Positions 54,231 to 62,993 are shown, counted from the first letter of the stretch. The stretch is 64,000 nucleotides of DNA from Gammaproteobacteria bacterium (GCA_030425195.1 JAUIAV010000006.1:203658-267657); one strand, 5' to 3'. Numbers and translations: made by a program. Notes: a model not told the origin generated them from the letters alone.

Positions 54231-55163
54231 CTAAATCGTTGGCCGAGACCGAGATGCGTTGGTTTGGGTAGCAAGTTGGCCCGACGCGGCCAGTTGGTCA
54301 GAAAATGCCAGGTAGAGTGCAGTTAAAACAACCAGTGCTGTGAGTATATGAAAAGTGGCGGGAGTTCCAGCCGCCCCTGGCATCACTGGCAGCGAGCCTA
54401 GTGCGATGTTGGCACCGCTGTGCATGAGCACGGCTGTCCAGATATTTCCATTGGATTTCAGGTAAACCCAGGTGAACAGAAACGAGGCACCGGCGACCCA
54501 GGCTGCAAACACTAAGAAATGGATGTCCTGCGGGGCTCCAAAACCGACCAGGTAACCCGGGTAATGCCAAACCGCCCATGCGATGCCGACCATCAGGCTT
54601 GCGCGGGTCCAGCCGTGATGCTGCGCGAGCTGAGGCAGAGCGTAGCCACGCCAGCCAATCTCCTCTCCCAAAGCCAGCAGCATGACCAGACCGACCCGCT
54701 GCACGTCCATCTCGAAACTGAATCGCGGCGCCGCGGCATCGAAAACACCGTGTGAAATCCAGGCGCTGACATATGCCAGGGCGCAGAACGAGGCGAGGGA
54801 CAGCACCAGCAATGGCATCGTCTGATGATGCACATCAAATTGCGACCAGAATGCAGAACCATTCGACTCCTTTCGCAGCAACAGCACCATGAGAACCGCT
54901 ACCGCCGCTGGCATGATGACGGTGTAACGGTACGCTGCGTTGCCAAACTGCATGTGATGTATCAGCGCCACCCCCACCGCGGTTACCACAAGCGTTACGA
55001 GTAGATGAAGCGCCCCAGTGAATTTCGAGATGTTCATTGCTTGTGCCTGCATGGTTGGAGAATTACTTCTCTTGATGCGGTTTAGCTCATGTTCGGTTGC
55101 ATCTTTCATCGATGAGTTTTCCGTCGCCGCATTGGAAACAACGACACTCATGATTCGAGTCAC
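54231..55163 (-). CDS. CPBP-family intramembrane metalloprotease
   Basis: A protein of up to 310 residues with about eight hydrophobic helices. The CPBP (CAAX protease and bacteriocin-processing) motifs are EEIGWRGY (about residue 167), WHYPGYLVG with the metal His, and the final MHSGANIALG. Members cut membrane or prenylated substrates and often serve in bacteriocin immunity. The start is uncertain: GTG at 55163, or ATG at 55109 or 55052, none with a good site. Codon use is looser than upstream, in line with foreign origin. Confidence 0.85.
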   Translation of the reverse strand: MTRIMSVVVSNAATENSSMKDATEHELNRIKRSNSPTMQAQAMNISKFTGALHLLVTLVVTAVGVALIHHMQFGNAAYRYTVIMPAAVAVLMVLLLRKESNGSAFWSQFDVHHQTMPLLVLSLASFCALAYVSAWISHGVFDAAAPRFSFEMDVQRVGLVMLLALGEEIGWRGYALPQLAQHHGWTRASLMVGIAWAVWHYPGYLVGFGAPQDIHFLVFAAWVAGASFLFTWVYLKSNGNIWTAVLMHSGANIALGSLPVMPGAAGTPATFHILTALVVLTALYLAFSDQLAASGQLATQTNASRSRPTI

Positions 55164-55203
55164 TGCACTGTACTGATTGTGATGAGTGAATCAGCGTCCG
55201 GAG

Positions 55204-55303
55204 TGGGTCGGAATCGGAAATTTTGTTGCATTCGCACAGAACGACCACTTTAGGAAAGCAGACATCGCCAGATCAGGCCTGACTTAGGCCAAGAGCCGAC
55301 CTT
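55204..55303 (+). repeat. Dispersed intergenic element, copy 2
   Basis: The fullest copy: GGGTCGGAATCGGAAATTTT, TTGCATTCGCACAG, GACCACTTTAGGAAAGCAGAC, then a tail TCAGGCCTGACTTAGGCCAA ending AGAGCCGACCTTCG. It lies between divergently transcribed genes (CPBP protease and VOC protein). Confidence 0.7.
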
Positions 55304-55361
55304 CGCTTGGAATCTCGCACGCGGGTAGACTCCTACCAAGTCCGGCCAAGGATCTAAGAGT

Positions 55362-55748
55362 ATGTCTCAGTTAGCCTACGCGACGGTGGGCTCGAATTGT
55401 CTCGACGCCGCCAAGGCATTCTACGATGCATTGTTCGCCTCAGTAGACATCCTCCCGTTGTTCGACCACCCCTCGGGCGGACGGGTGTACGGCAAGGATG
55501 GAGCGATCATGTTCGGCGTGCTCGGCCCGTTCAATGGAAAACCGGCGACCGTAGGCAATGGAGCAATGATTGCGCTCCACTTCGATACTCCCGGCGACGC
55601 GGCAGCTTTTCACGCAAAGGCGCTAGAACTAGGCGCCTCTGACGAAGGCGCGCCAGGATTCCGCGGCGGCTCACCGTTTTACATGTCCTACTTCCGGGAC
55701 CTTGATGGAAACAAGTTGTGTTCCTTCCACCAGGCTCAACGAGTGTGA
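55362..55748 (+). CDS. VOC-family (glyoxalase/bleomycin-resistance fold) protein
   Basis: A 128-residue vicinal-oxygen-chelate protein: YATVGSNCLDAAKAFYDALF at the start, IALHFDTPGDAAAFHAKALELGA in the middle, SYFRDLDGNKLCSFH at the end. The second half has the Gly-rich loop and Asp-Gly-Asn-Lys ending of the fold, but metal ligands are not complete, so a binding role rather than catalysis is possible. It stands alone between copies 2 and 3 of the dispersed element. Confidence 0.87.
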   Translation: MSQLAYATVGSNCLDAAKAFYDALFASVDILPLFDHPSGGRVYGKDGAIMFGVLGPFNGKPATVGNGAMIALHFDTPGDAAAFHAKALELGASDEGAPGFRGGSPFYMSYFRDLDGNKLCSFHQAQRV

Positions 55749-55784
55749 TTATTCTCTTGAGTCCTGTTAACACCGAGTCTGCCT

Positions 55785-55893
55785 CGGGTCGGACTCGGAA
55801 GTTTTCTTGCACCTGCACACCTCGCCAGATTGTCGCACCCTCACAAAATGACCGACAGCCGACATTCGTCATAGCCGGTTGAGTTCGGCCAAA
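55785..55893 (+). repeat. Dispersed intergenic element, copy 3
   Basis: GGGTCGGACTCGGAAGTTTT and TTGCACCTGCACA match the left half of copy 2. Then TCGCACCCTCACAAAATGACC and AGCCGACATTCG match the core, with the middle deleted, followed by TTGAGTTCGGCCAA. It lies between converging genes. Confidence 0.65.
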
Positions 55894-55911
55894 CCAGTAA
55901 AATATCGCCAA

Positions 55912-56439
55912 CTAGTCGTTTTCCGAGGGTGTGACCCAAATACGCATCTCAAGCACCCGAAGTTCGTCATCCTTCCGAAGCAGCCCGTCTTCTCCTGTGA
56001 ATGTGAACCCAGCAGCACGGTAAAGGGAGATAGCCGGATCATTCCCATCGGTTACCCATAGTCTTATATCGCTTACGGATCCGGACAAATGCCACTCTAT
56101 GGCCCGACGCAGCAACCTCTTCCCGACGCCAGTGCGACGCATACCCGGGTCGACCCACATTGCACCAATGTGGCCAATGCGATGTTCATCTATCCTTACG
56201 AAGGACATACCCTTTGCGACGCTGCCATCAAACGCGACCAGTATGTCCCCGTCCGGGGAAGCTAGGGATTGTGCAATGTCCCTCCAATATTCTGAAGATT
56301 CCGCAAGTAACGGATCAAGAGGCTCGAAGGCGTCTGGTGACTCCGATACCGCTCGAACTCGAAGGCTTTGCAACAACTCCCACTCCGACGGTAAAAGCGG
56401 GCGAACTGGTATCGCAGTATTCTTCGGTCTATCTGGCAC
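55912..56439 (-). CDS. GNAT-family N-acetyltransferase
   Basis: A 175-residue Gcn5-related acetyltransferase: IGAMWVDPGMRRTGVGKRLLRRA is the acetyl-CoA-binding motif A (RxxGxG/K) and NDPAISLYRAAGFTFTGE is motif B. The substrate is unknown. Its start overlaps the end of the upstream SMP-30-like gene by 11 bp, so the two form a small operon. Confidence 0.9.
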   Translation of the reverse strand: MPDRPKNTAIPVRPLLPSEWELLQSLRVRAVSESPDAFEPLDPLLAESSEYWRDIAQSLASPDGDILVAFDGSVAKGMSFVRIDEHRIGHIGAMWVDPGMRRTGVGKRLLRRAIEWHLSGSVSDIRLWVTDGNDPAISLYRAAGFTFTGEDGLLRKDDELRVLEMRIWVTPSEND

Positions 56440-57466
56440 GGCGCCTCCTCAAACGCCAGACGATGACAAAACAGATGATCATCAGAATCGGCAGCAGAAC
56501 GGGAACCACAAGAACCCTGAGTAGCGTTAGGCGATGAGCCCAAGGTGCTCTATCGGAAGGCGCCAGCAGCTGCCGGAGCGATCCGCCGGGCACCACCTGG
56601 TGCACTGATCCATCCAGATAACTCGAGATGAAAAGTCGATTGTTGGAATCAAACGCGAGGTTATCCAAACCGGGCGGATAGGTCGCTATGACTTCCATGG
56701 ACTTGTTAGCAAGATCAACCCGAAGGACTCGACCTGGACGGCCTTCCACGACATGCATCTGCCAAAGATTGTCGAACTTGACGGCATGCAGATTAGTTTT
56801 AAATCCATCTGCCACTGTTTCAACTTTTCCCGTTCTCAGATCGACCTTTACAACTTCCTTTGTGGAGACTGGTCCGTAGAGCATCCCGTCCGGCCCAATA
56901 TCCATGGCGTTTATCCAGTTCAGTGAATCAGCGACCAGTCGTGGTGGCGCAGCCAGAACAGGATCAATAGCGTATAGACCGTCACCAGGGAATCCGCGAC
57001 CAACCCAGACCGTGCCGTCGTCATCCAGCGTTATTGGATTGACGCCTTGTCCAACGTTACCGAGGTCTCTAGCAACCCCATCTGTCGAGACTGAGACGAC
57101 GTTACCTTCGAAGTAGTTTGTTACGTAGATCGTTCCATCCGAATCCACAACGACGTCGTCCGGAGAGTGAATACCTTGTTCACTACCGTAGTTCTTTAGA
57201 ACCTCACCCGAATCAGGGTCAATGACAAACACTGATGCACTGTTAGCGCTGGCAACATAGAGACGATCTTCTTTGTCGAAGTACATACCATTGGCGCCAA
57301 GTATTTCCGAGTCTGGTTCGGACGCAATGGCACCTGTGCCAGCAACCAGACAAGCCGAAAACAGCACAGTGATAGCAGCAAAGTGTTGGATAACCGGCCC
57401 CCATTCCCGTCTTTTAACTCTAGAATAGAGCTGAGCGGGAACTCGGCAACCCAAATTTTTCATCAT
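56429..57466 (-). CDS. SMP-30/NHL-type beta-propeller protein with C-terminal membrane anchor
   Basis: A 345-residue protein: an N-terminal signal or anchor (AAITVLFSACLVAGTGAIAS), a six-bladed propeller built of repeated units (YVASANSASVFVIDPDSGEV; IYVTNYFEGNVVSVSTDG; LFISSYLDGSVHQVVPGG), and a C-terminal transmembrane helix (LLRVLVVPVLLPILMIICFVIVW) followed by Arg-rich residues facing the cytoplasm. It is probably a membrane-tethered periplasmic propeller, lactonase-like or a binding module. Confidence 0.83.
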   Translation of the reverse strand: MMKNLGCRVPAQLYSRVKRREWGPVIQHFAAITVLFSACLVAGTGAIASEPDSEILGANGMYFDKEDRLYVASANSASVFVIDPDSGEVLKNYGSEQGIHSPDDVVVDSDGTIYVTNYFEGNVVSVSTDGVARDLGNVGQGVNPITLDDDGTVWVGRGFPGDGLYAIDPVLAAPPRLVADSLNWINAMDIGPDGMLYGPVSTKEVVKVDLRTGKVETVADGFKTNLHAVKFDNLWQMHVVEGRPGRVLRVDLANKSMEVIATYPPGLDNLAFDSNNRLFISSYLDGSVHQVVPGGSLRQLLAPSDRAPWAHRLTLLRVLVVPVLLPILMIICFVIVWRLRRRRAR

Positions 57467-57579
57467 CCGGTCGTGTTCAAACCAACGAAACGCGTTTTTA
57501 AACCGAATCTCGATATGCCCCTTAGGGGTGGTGGTTCAGCCAGTGAACGCACAGTCGAAACCTGCCGGATTGACCCATA

Positions 57580-57644
57580 GACACAATCTGACCACTTTGA
57601 GAAAACCGACATTCCCAGTTCAGAACTGATTTCGACCAGACGTG
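57580..57644 (+). repeat. Dispersed intergenic element, copy 4
   Basis: GACACAATCTGACCACTTTG, GAAAACCGACATTCCC and the tail TTCAGAACTGATTTCGACCA. It lies between divergently transcribed genes (SMP-30-like and GFA). Confidence 0.7.
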
Positions 57645-57744
57645 GACGCTCCGTCGACCCTCAAGATCCATGAGTAGACGTGCCAGGGCGTAACTCGATA
57701 GCCTAATGCATAGAGCTATCGTGCCTCTATCGGAGAACAAGAAG

Positions 57745-58218
57745 ATGACCAAGATTCATGTTGCTCAGTGCCACTGCGGCCAGGTCACGATCACGTGTAA
57801 AGGAGAGCCATATCCCGTATTCATGTGCAACTGCACGCTTTGCCAACGCCGCACTGGATCACCCGTTCACGTTGGTGCCTGGTGGCCAATAGAAGACGTG
57901 AGTATTGAGGGCAGCACCAAAGCATTCATGCGGACTACTGGTGAGCAAGGTAGGGAGGCGACCTTCAATTTCTGTCCAGAATGCGGCACTTCCATCTGGT
58001 GGGGCGGGCAGACTGAGGGAGATCATCCACTTGTCGGCTACTACGGTATCGCGGGAGGGTGTTTTGCCGATCCCAGCTTTCCGCCTCCGACACACTCTGT
58101 CTACGAGAGAACGAAACACCCTTGGATTAGTGCGCCAGAAGGTACACCATGCTTTGCAGGAATGTTCGACGACCCTGCAGTCATGGCGGAAATCAGCGAG
58201 AAACTGCGGAAAAGCTAG
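57745..58218 (+). CDS. GFA-family protein (glutathione-dependent formaldehyde-activating fold)
   Basis: A 157-residue zinc protein with the Mss4/GFA ligand set: QCHCGQVTI, CNCTLCQRRTG and FCPECGTSIWW. Family members include Gfa of Paracoccus, but most, like this one, have unknown substrates. The ATG at 57745 has GGAG nine bases upstream. It stands alone between copies 4 and 5 of the dispersed element. Confidence 0.88.
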   Translation: MTKIHVAQCHCGQVTITCKGEPYPVFMCNCTLCQRRTGSPVHVGAWWPIEDVSIEGSTKAFMRTTGEQGREATFNFCPECGTSIWWGGQTEGDHPLVGYYGIAGGCFADPSFPPPTHSVYERTKHPWISAPEGTPCFAGMFDDPAVMAEISEKLRKS

Positions 58219-58220
58219 CC

Positions 58221-58288
58221 GATAGGATTGTTTTCCAGCGCCAGTTTCAGAAAGCCGACATTCGCCTGAGGCGGCTGAGAGCTTGGCC
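58221..58288 (+). repeat. Dispersed intergenic element, copy 5
   Basis: CAGTTTCAGAAAGCCGACAT followed by TCGCCTGAGGCGGCTGAGAG and TTGGCC. The left half (CACAATCTGACC) is degraded. It lies between the converging GFA and TetR genes. Confidence 0.6.
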
Positions 58289-58295
58289 TTGGTGA

Positions 58296-58892
58296 TCAGG
58301 AGACAACCGTCTCCACTCCGTCTTTGATCATTCGTCTGAGCCGGCTCGGCGTTTCACCAGCTCTGGCTCGCAGGGACAGGCTGTGCAACAGACTTTGCGC
58401 AACCGCCGCACGACCTGTGGCATCAAATGAAGCCTCCAACTGTCCCGCTTCACGCGCCTGTTCCAGGCGCGTCGCGATCTTCTGATCGAGATCACGAATG
58501 ATGTTCAAGAGATCCGCCTGAATCTCAGGGTGGCAGGCAGCGGCCGCAACCGCCGTGCTCATCACCAGGCAACCTCTAGGCTGCTCGCCAGAGGTGTACA
58601 CCGCCAGCGCCTCTCGGTAGAAGCTCGCAAGGGCTTTACGTATGTCGTTTTCCTCAAGCATCGTGCGCTCAAAGGCCGCTTCCATTCCCTGACAGAACTG
58701 CATCAGCGCCTTGCGATAAACGGCTTCCTTGTCGCCGAACGCCCGGTAAATACTGGGCCGGTTCATCCCCATGGCCGCAGCCAGATCGTCCAACGATGTT
58801 GCACTGAATCCCTTGGTCCAGAAGACCTCCCCTGCGGCCTGCAAGGCAGCATCTTCGTCGTATTGCCTCGGCCTACCGCGCGTTCGCTTCAT
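58296..58892 (-). CDS. TetR-family transcriptional regulator
   Basis: A 198-residue repressor. The N-terminal helix-turn-helix (GRPRQYDEDAALQAAGEVFW then FSATSLDDLAAAMGMNRPSIY) is typical of the AcrR/TetR class, with a C-terminal ligand domain. The ATG at 58892 was chosen over a TTG four codons earlier. It is divergent from a glutathione S-transferase gene and most likely represses it. Confidence 0.9.
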   Translation of the reverse strand: MKRTRGRPRQYDEDAALQAAGEVFWTKGFSATSLDDLAAAMGMNRPSIYRAFGDKEAVYRKALMQFCQGMEAAFERTMLEENDIRKALASFYREALAVYTSGEQPRGCLVMSTAVAAAACHPEIQADLLNIIRDLDQKIATRLEQAREAGQLEASFDATGRAAVAQSLLHSLSLRARAGETPSRLRRMIKDGVETVVS

Positions 58893-58907
58893 CGCACCGC
58901 TCAATTA

Positions 58908-58964
58908 ATGTACCGCATCGCATAATATTACTTGACCTCGCTATTATTATTCGAAATAGTACAT
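58908..58964. promoter_or_regulatory. Divergent TetR-GST control region
   Basis: Contains a GST promoter candidate, -35 TTGACC (58932-58937), 17 bases, -10 AATAGT (58955-58960). An imperfect dyad CTATT-N9-AATAG (58941-58959) lies over the spacer and -10. Outer arms ATGTAC (58908-58913) and GTACAT (58959-58964) are also inverted. The dyad on the promoter is a natural TetR operator; binding is inferred. Confidence 0.5.
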
Positions 58965-58987
58965 AAATATTCAGAAGGAGTCGACGC

Positions 58988-59908
58988 ATGCCAAAGGTCG
59001 AGCAGCCAGCCAGCCCCATACCGGGGGCTCTGAAAGGTCTTCACCTGTTTCACTTCGACGGCGCGCCCTGCGCCCAGCGCGTTCGCTTCGCACTTGGCGA
59101 GAAAGGACTTGCCAGAGGCAGGGAGGAGAAATTCGATTCCGTAACGCGAACGGCAGTAATGGGCGAGCCCGGCCGCTGGGTGAGCCGCATCGTCTCCCTG
59201 GTGAAAAAAGATCATATGACCAGGACCTACGCGGAGATCCATCCGAACATGGTCGTGCCCGCGCTGGTGCACGATGGCGACCTCTACCTCGAGTCCATGG
59301 ACATCATCGAATACCTGGACGAAACCTTCGGCGGCGCCCCGCTCATTCCTGCAGAGCCCGCGCTGCGAGCCGCAACGATGCAACGGGTCGAGCAGGCCAA
59401 GGAGCTGCACCGGTCTATCCGGTATGTGACCTTTCACTGGGGGCTCGGCCGGCTGGCGATGCTGAATCCCAAAGAGCGTCGCCAGCTGACTGAACTGGCG
59501 CATCAAGGCAAAGACGGCGAGAACCTGGTGTCTTTCTACGAGGGGTACAGTAATCGCACGATCCCCGAGGCCGTCTATCGCGACCACCTGGCCAAGCTGT
59601 ACCAGGCGTTTCGCGAGGTGAACTCAGAGCTCAAAGACGGCAGGCAGTTTCTCATGTCCGATGAGGTTTCCATCGCCGACGCGTTCTGGTCGATGAAGAT
59701 ACTGCGGCTCCTTGAATGTGGCTATCCGGTACAGAATCATCACCCGGATCTCTACGAGTGGTATCAGAGAATCTACGCACGCCCATCCTTTCAGAACGAG
59801 GTTATGGGCAAGAATCGCCTGACCAATCGAGCGTTTCGAACCAAAGCGCAAATCGAGAGCCTGTTCGGAAAAGGTCTGAAGCAAGCGGTTGACGCGGTCG
59901 CGGCCTGA
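58988..59908 (+). CDS. Glutathione S-transferase family protein
   Basis: A 306-residue GST: an N-terminal thioredoxin-fold domain (LHLFHFDGAPCAQRVRFALGEKG; MVVPALVHDGDLYLESMDIIEYLDE, with the SMDI glutathione-binding Ser) and a C-terminal helical domain (ADAFWSMKILRL). The protein is longer than usual GSTs (about 210) because of an insertion around residues 45-80. GAAGGAG precedes the ATG by seven bases. It overlaps the HD-domain gene by one base. Confidence 0.9.
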   Translation: MPKVEQPASPIPGALKGLHLFHFDGAPCAQRVRFALGEKGLARGREEKFDSVTRTAVMGEPGRWVSRIVSLVKKDHMTRTYAEIHPNMVVPALVHDGDLYLESMDIIEYLDETFGGAPLIPAEPALRAATMQRVEQAKELHRSIRYVTFHWGLGRLAMLNPKERRQLTELAHQGKDGENLVSFYEGYSNRTIPEAVYRDHLAKLYQAFREVNSELKDGRQFLMSDEVSIADAFWSMKILRLLECGYPVQNHHPDLYEWYQRIYARPSFQNEVMGKNRLTNRAFRTKAQIESLFGKGLKQAVDAVAA

Positions 59909-60648
59909 TGAACCTGCGCAGCGACCTCACCAGGGAACTCGTCAGCGATCCAGGCCGACCATCCAAACCCGCACTCGCCGGTCGCTTTCTAAGCGCTGAA
60001 ATTCGAGCCGGGCTGAAGCGTTTATCGCGGGCACTGGGTTTTGAAAAACTCCACGACGTGGTGCCAGAGGATTGGGCGATTCCCGATAGCGGATTTGCCG
60101 TAAAGGCTATTGAAGCGGCCAGCGGACTTTGTCCTGAATTCATGGTGCGGCACTGTTTCAGGTCCTACTGCTTCGGCGCCATCCTGGCAGCGCGCAACCA
60201 GCTGACCCTCGACCGGGAGACGTTCTTCGTCGCAGCAATGCTGCACGATCTTGGACTGTGTGACACCCACGCCGATGACCCCGGGTCATTCGAGTGGGTG
60301 GGTGCGCGATTGGCGCATTCATTCTGTCTGAACGCCGAACAGGGAGAAGCAAGGGCTGCAACGGTACACAACGCAATCGCGCTCCATACCTCAGTAGGTA
60401 TTGCCGATCGATGTGCGCCGGAAATTGCCCTCCTCCACTTCGGCACCGGGATGGACCTGTTCGGCATGCGCATCGATGAGATGCCCGGAGACACACTGGA
60501 ACTGGTCTTAGCGAATCATCCTCGCGGGGCGTTCAAAGCTGAATTCTCGCCCTGCCTGAGCCGTCAGGCGCAGATAAAACCAGATAGCCAGATTGCCGGA
60601 GCGGTTGGGATTGGCATTGTCGATCGGATCGAGGAGCAGCTAGCATGA
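59908..60648 (+). CDS. HD-domain protein
   Basis: A 246-residue protein with the HD phosphohydrolase core: RHCFRSYCFGAIL supplies the first His, FFVAAMLHDLGL the HD pair, and a later Asp completes the metal set. The layout resembles cyanamide-hydratase-like HD proteins. The ATG overlaps the GST stop (TGATG). The TetR-GST-HD unit looks like a regulated detoxification module. Confidence 0.85.
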   Translation: MNLRSDLTRELVSDPGRPSKPALAGRFLSAEIRAGLKRLSRALGFEKLHDVVPEDWAIPDSGFAVKAIEAASGLCPEFMVRHCFRSYCFGAILAARNQLTLDRETFFVAAMLHDLGLCDTHADDPGSFEWVGARLAHSFCLNAEQGEARAATVHNAIALHTSVGIADRCAPEIALLHFGTGMDLFGMRIDEMPGDTLELVLANHPRGAFKAEFSPCLSRQAQIKPDSQIAGAVGIGIVDRIEEQLA

Positions 60649-60718
60649 CAGGCGGGGCATCCCAGGCGCAAACTCCTCACAAACGGCGCCAATCTGGATT
60701 GGATCGAATCTCGCCGTA

Positions 60719-60786
60719 TTGGTGCACCCGCACAATCTGACCGCCTTCAGAAAGCAGACACAACGTCATCAGGGCCGATTTTCCGT
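60719..60786 (+). repeat. Dispersed intergenic element, copy 6
   Basis: TTGGTGCACCCGCACAATCT, GACCGCCTTCAGAAAGCAGA and the tail ATCAGGGCCGATTTTCCG. This copy and copy 4 define the core best. It lies between the converging HD-domain and DUF523 genes. Confidence 0.7.
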
Positions 60787-60802
60787 ATTCAGGTCTACCA
60801 CA

Positions 60803-61438
60803 TCAGTCCGTGCCAAAGTACTCGAGATACCATAGCGTCTCGTGATGATCGAGGGCTTCGGGGTTGAGTGTGTGGGTGGGATCCACACGAGCGCGGAGTG
60901 CATCGAGCGAGCGGAAGTCCCGCTGACTCACCACCGGTATTCCAGCGCGCAGGAGACTCGCAGCCGCGACCCCAACCCCCATCCTGTAAGCACGGTCTTC
61001 GACAGTGAATCGAGAGCCATCCGAGATAACCTGCGTCGCGCAGGCAGCGCTCATGTCCATGAGGATCGCTAGATCGATCTGCTGCCGTTTCGCGAAGAGC
61101 GTCATGGCCTCAGCACCGGTGATCATCCCCTGCGTTTGGTCGTTGCCATCCTGGTCGAGGACTCGAGCGTTCCCGTCCAGGACGTCAATGCCGTCGCCGC
61201 CATGAATATCTGGCCAGCCGCGCGGTGTGCCGAGTCCAGCGTCCTCCGGACAGAACGGATACGCCGTGGCTAGGGGAGTAGCAAAGAACACGTCCATGAC
61301 CCCCCCAAAGCCATAGTCGGTGCCGTCAACACCGCACTGTAGGCCTGCCATGCAGCCGCTCAGAAGCACACGCCAGGGATCGTCAGGCGTCGGTTCGCGA
61401 AGGCGCATAATCGCGTTGGGCTCATGAGGTATTCGCAT
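60803..61438 (-). CDS. DUF523-like protein
   Basis: A 211-residue protein resembling DUF523: VLLSGCMAGLQCGVDGTDYG, PFCPEDAGLGTPRGWPDIHGGDG, a central MITGAEAMTLFAKRQQIDLAILMDMSAAC and GVGVAAASLLRAGIPVVSQ. In place of the usual SPSCG it has SAACA. The function of the family is unknown. The start at 61438 has no clear ribosome-binding site; an ATG ten codons in is possible. Confidence 0.75.
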   Translation of the reverse strand: MRIPHEPNAIMRLREPTPDDPWRVLLSGCMAGLQCGVDGTDYGFGGVMDVFFATPLATAYPFCPEDAGLGTPRGWPDIHGGDGIDVLDGNARVLDQDGNDQTQGMITGAEAMTLFAKRQQIDLAILMDMSAACATQVISDGSRFTVEDRAYRMGVGVAAASLLRAGIPVVSQRDFRSLDALRARVDPTHTLNPEALDHHETLWYLEYFGTD

Positions 61439-61470
61439 GGGAAAACTCTACGCTGGGGAGGATAGGAGCC

Positions 61471-61566
61471 TCAAACGTCGAAGTAGATAAGAGTGATCAC
61501 TACAGCTATCACGCCGACAAACTCTCCATAGCTGCCCGATAACTGAGCAAACGCCAGATGAACCAT
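61471..61566 (-). pseudogene. Short remnant of a small-membrane-protein N-terminus
   Basis: A 31-codon frame from an ATG at 61566, preceded by a strong GGAGGGGG site. It encodes LSGSYGEFVGVIAVVITLIY, then FDV and a stop. This pattern (GEFVGxIAVVxTLIYLAxQIR) is the common N-terminus of longer bacterial membrane-anchored proteins, here cut where the conserved QIR would follow. Either a truncated gene or a very small membrane peptide. Confidence 0.45.
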
Positions 61567-61596
61567 GATGTCCCCCTCCAACCATATGAGGGAGGC

Positions 61597-62094
61597 TCAC
61601 TCGGATCCAAGATGTCTGCTCCGAGTCCGGCGGACCGCCCAAATCACCCATCCGACCACCGTAGTCAGTAGGCCTACTAGAAACAGCGCGGTTTTCAGTG
61701 GCGTCAACACAGCCTTTGCGTCGATCAGATCAGCGGAGTCCGTCAAGGCCAACACTTGCACGACACCTTCCAGAAGATCGACAGGAACGACAACCAGCAA
61801 AGGAACTGCCATGTACCGACCAAATCGATCGTAGAAGGCATATGCCGATCCGGCAAACAGCGCGCCGTAGGCCAGCGGGTATGCGACATCTAGAGTGGCA
61901 GTTATCCATGCATGAACGAACCGCTGGTCCGTTGTCATATCGGAAATGGCTTGTCGTACTTCTGCGGGGTCAGATATGGCGTCGATGAAGGTTATTCCCC
62001 AGATCGATGCAGCCAGTGGGAATGCAATCGTTATCAGGATTGTAGAGACAAACGCGATCCACAGTGACCTGGTCTGGGCCAGAATTTTCAACAT
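61597..62094 (-). CDS. Hypothetical membrane protein
   Basis: A 165-residue protein with four hydrophobic helices (IAFVSTILITIAFPLAASIWGI; ITATLDVAYPLAYGALFAGSAYAF; YMAVPLLVVVPVDLLEGVVQVLAL; TALFLVGLLTTVVGWVIWAV). The frame is open to 62262, but the sequence before the Met at 62094 looks non-coding; GGGGAG lies 13 bases upstream. The function is unknown. Confidence 0.75.
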   Translation of the reverse strand: MLKILAQTRSLWIAFVSTILITIAFPLAASIWGITFIDAISDPAEVRQAISDMTTDQRFVHAWITATLDVAYPLAYGALFAGSAYAFYDRFGRYMAVPLLVVVPVDLLEGVVQVLALTDSADLIDAKAVLTPLKTALFLVGLLTTVVGWVIWAVRRTRSRHLGSE

Positions 62095-62233
62095 AGCGCC
62101 TACGATCTCCCCTTCGATCCTGTGCGGATCAGAGTCGCACCCAGGTTGCTGGTGCGCAATACGCGAGTCCGAACTGAGTCGAAAGCCGCCGGATCTTGCG
62201 AGAGCACTGAATGGCAGGAGGCTGGCGATGCCG

Positions 62234-62875
62234 TCATTCTGGTACGAACGTGATATCGCCATACCAGGCGGTCGCGGACTGGCCGCTGTTGTCGGTGTCG
62301 GTCATGATCGCTACCGCGTCGATCTCGCGAATATCGTCGTCGAACAGCTGGCGGAAGTCGGCGATCAGATTTCGTTTCTCGTGCACCCAGAGATCGGCGT
62401 CTGTGGCGCCTGACCGCAGAGCTATCACCTTGGCATTAGCCGTGAATGCGTTGTTCCAGGTACTGCCGGTCGGCTGGTTGCTCGACCAGACGTAGACCAG
62501 ACTTCGGGTGCGCCAGAATGCCAGCCCGTCGGAGACGACGACGTAGACTCGGGCCGGGTAATCGTCGCCGCTTCGCGTGCGCTCATCCACATCGTTCAGG
62601 ACGCCGGCGACGCGCCATGACCATTCCAGGTAAGGCGTGCGCGTCAGGTCCACTTTTATCTTCCGATAGAGACCTGATGCACTGCCCAGACTCACCGCCC
62701 GGAGCCCCTGGCGTCCATCAACCCGCTCGAACGAATAGGCGGTTTCTCCCTCGAACTGCCGCACCTGCCAGCCGATGAGGTCACGCTCGGCGAAACGCCC
62801 CACCTCGATCGTCGTGTCGCTGTACGCGGCTGTGGCGAGCAGCGTGGCCAGGATGACGGCAGATTGTATTCCCAT
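62234..62875 (-). CDS. DUF3047 family exported protein
   Basis: A 213-residue protein with a signal peptide (SAVILATLLATAAYS) and a beta-rich domain: LEWSWRVAGVLNDVDERTRSGDDYPARVYVVVSDG is the hallmark of DUF3047, with VYVWSSNQPTGSTW and ADFRQLFDDDIREIDAVAIMTDTDN later. It is probably periplasmic. The function is unknown. Confidence 0.85.
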   Translation of the reverse strand: MGIQSAVILATLLATAAYSDTTIEVGRFAERDLIGWQVRQFEGETAYSFERVDGRQGLRAVSLGSASGLYRKIKVDLTRTPYLEWSWRVAGVLNDVDERTRSGDDYPARVYVVVSDGLAFWRTRSLVYVWSSNQPTGSTWNNAFTANAKVIALRSGATDADLWVHEKRNLIADFRQLFDDDIREIDAVAIMTDTDNSGQSATAWYGDITFVPE

Positions 62876-62993
62876 GGCTCGTTAGCCTACCGCGACACGC
62901 CGCGGCATTCCTCAAAGGATGTGCCAGGTCAGATCTGGACTCAGGCAGAGTTTAAGGACCGACTCGGGATGAGCCGGCAAGTGAAAGATTTCC

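Noticed and set aside
61448..61651. A 67-codon minus-strand frame overlapping the remnant region
   Set aside because: It overlaps the end of the 61597-62094 membrane protein gene and has no ribosome-binding site; the 31-codon frame in the other phase has a strong one and a recognisable pattern.
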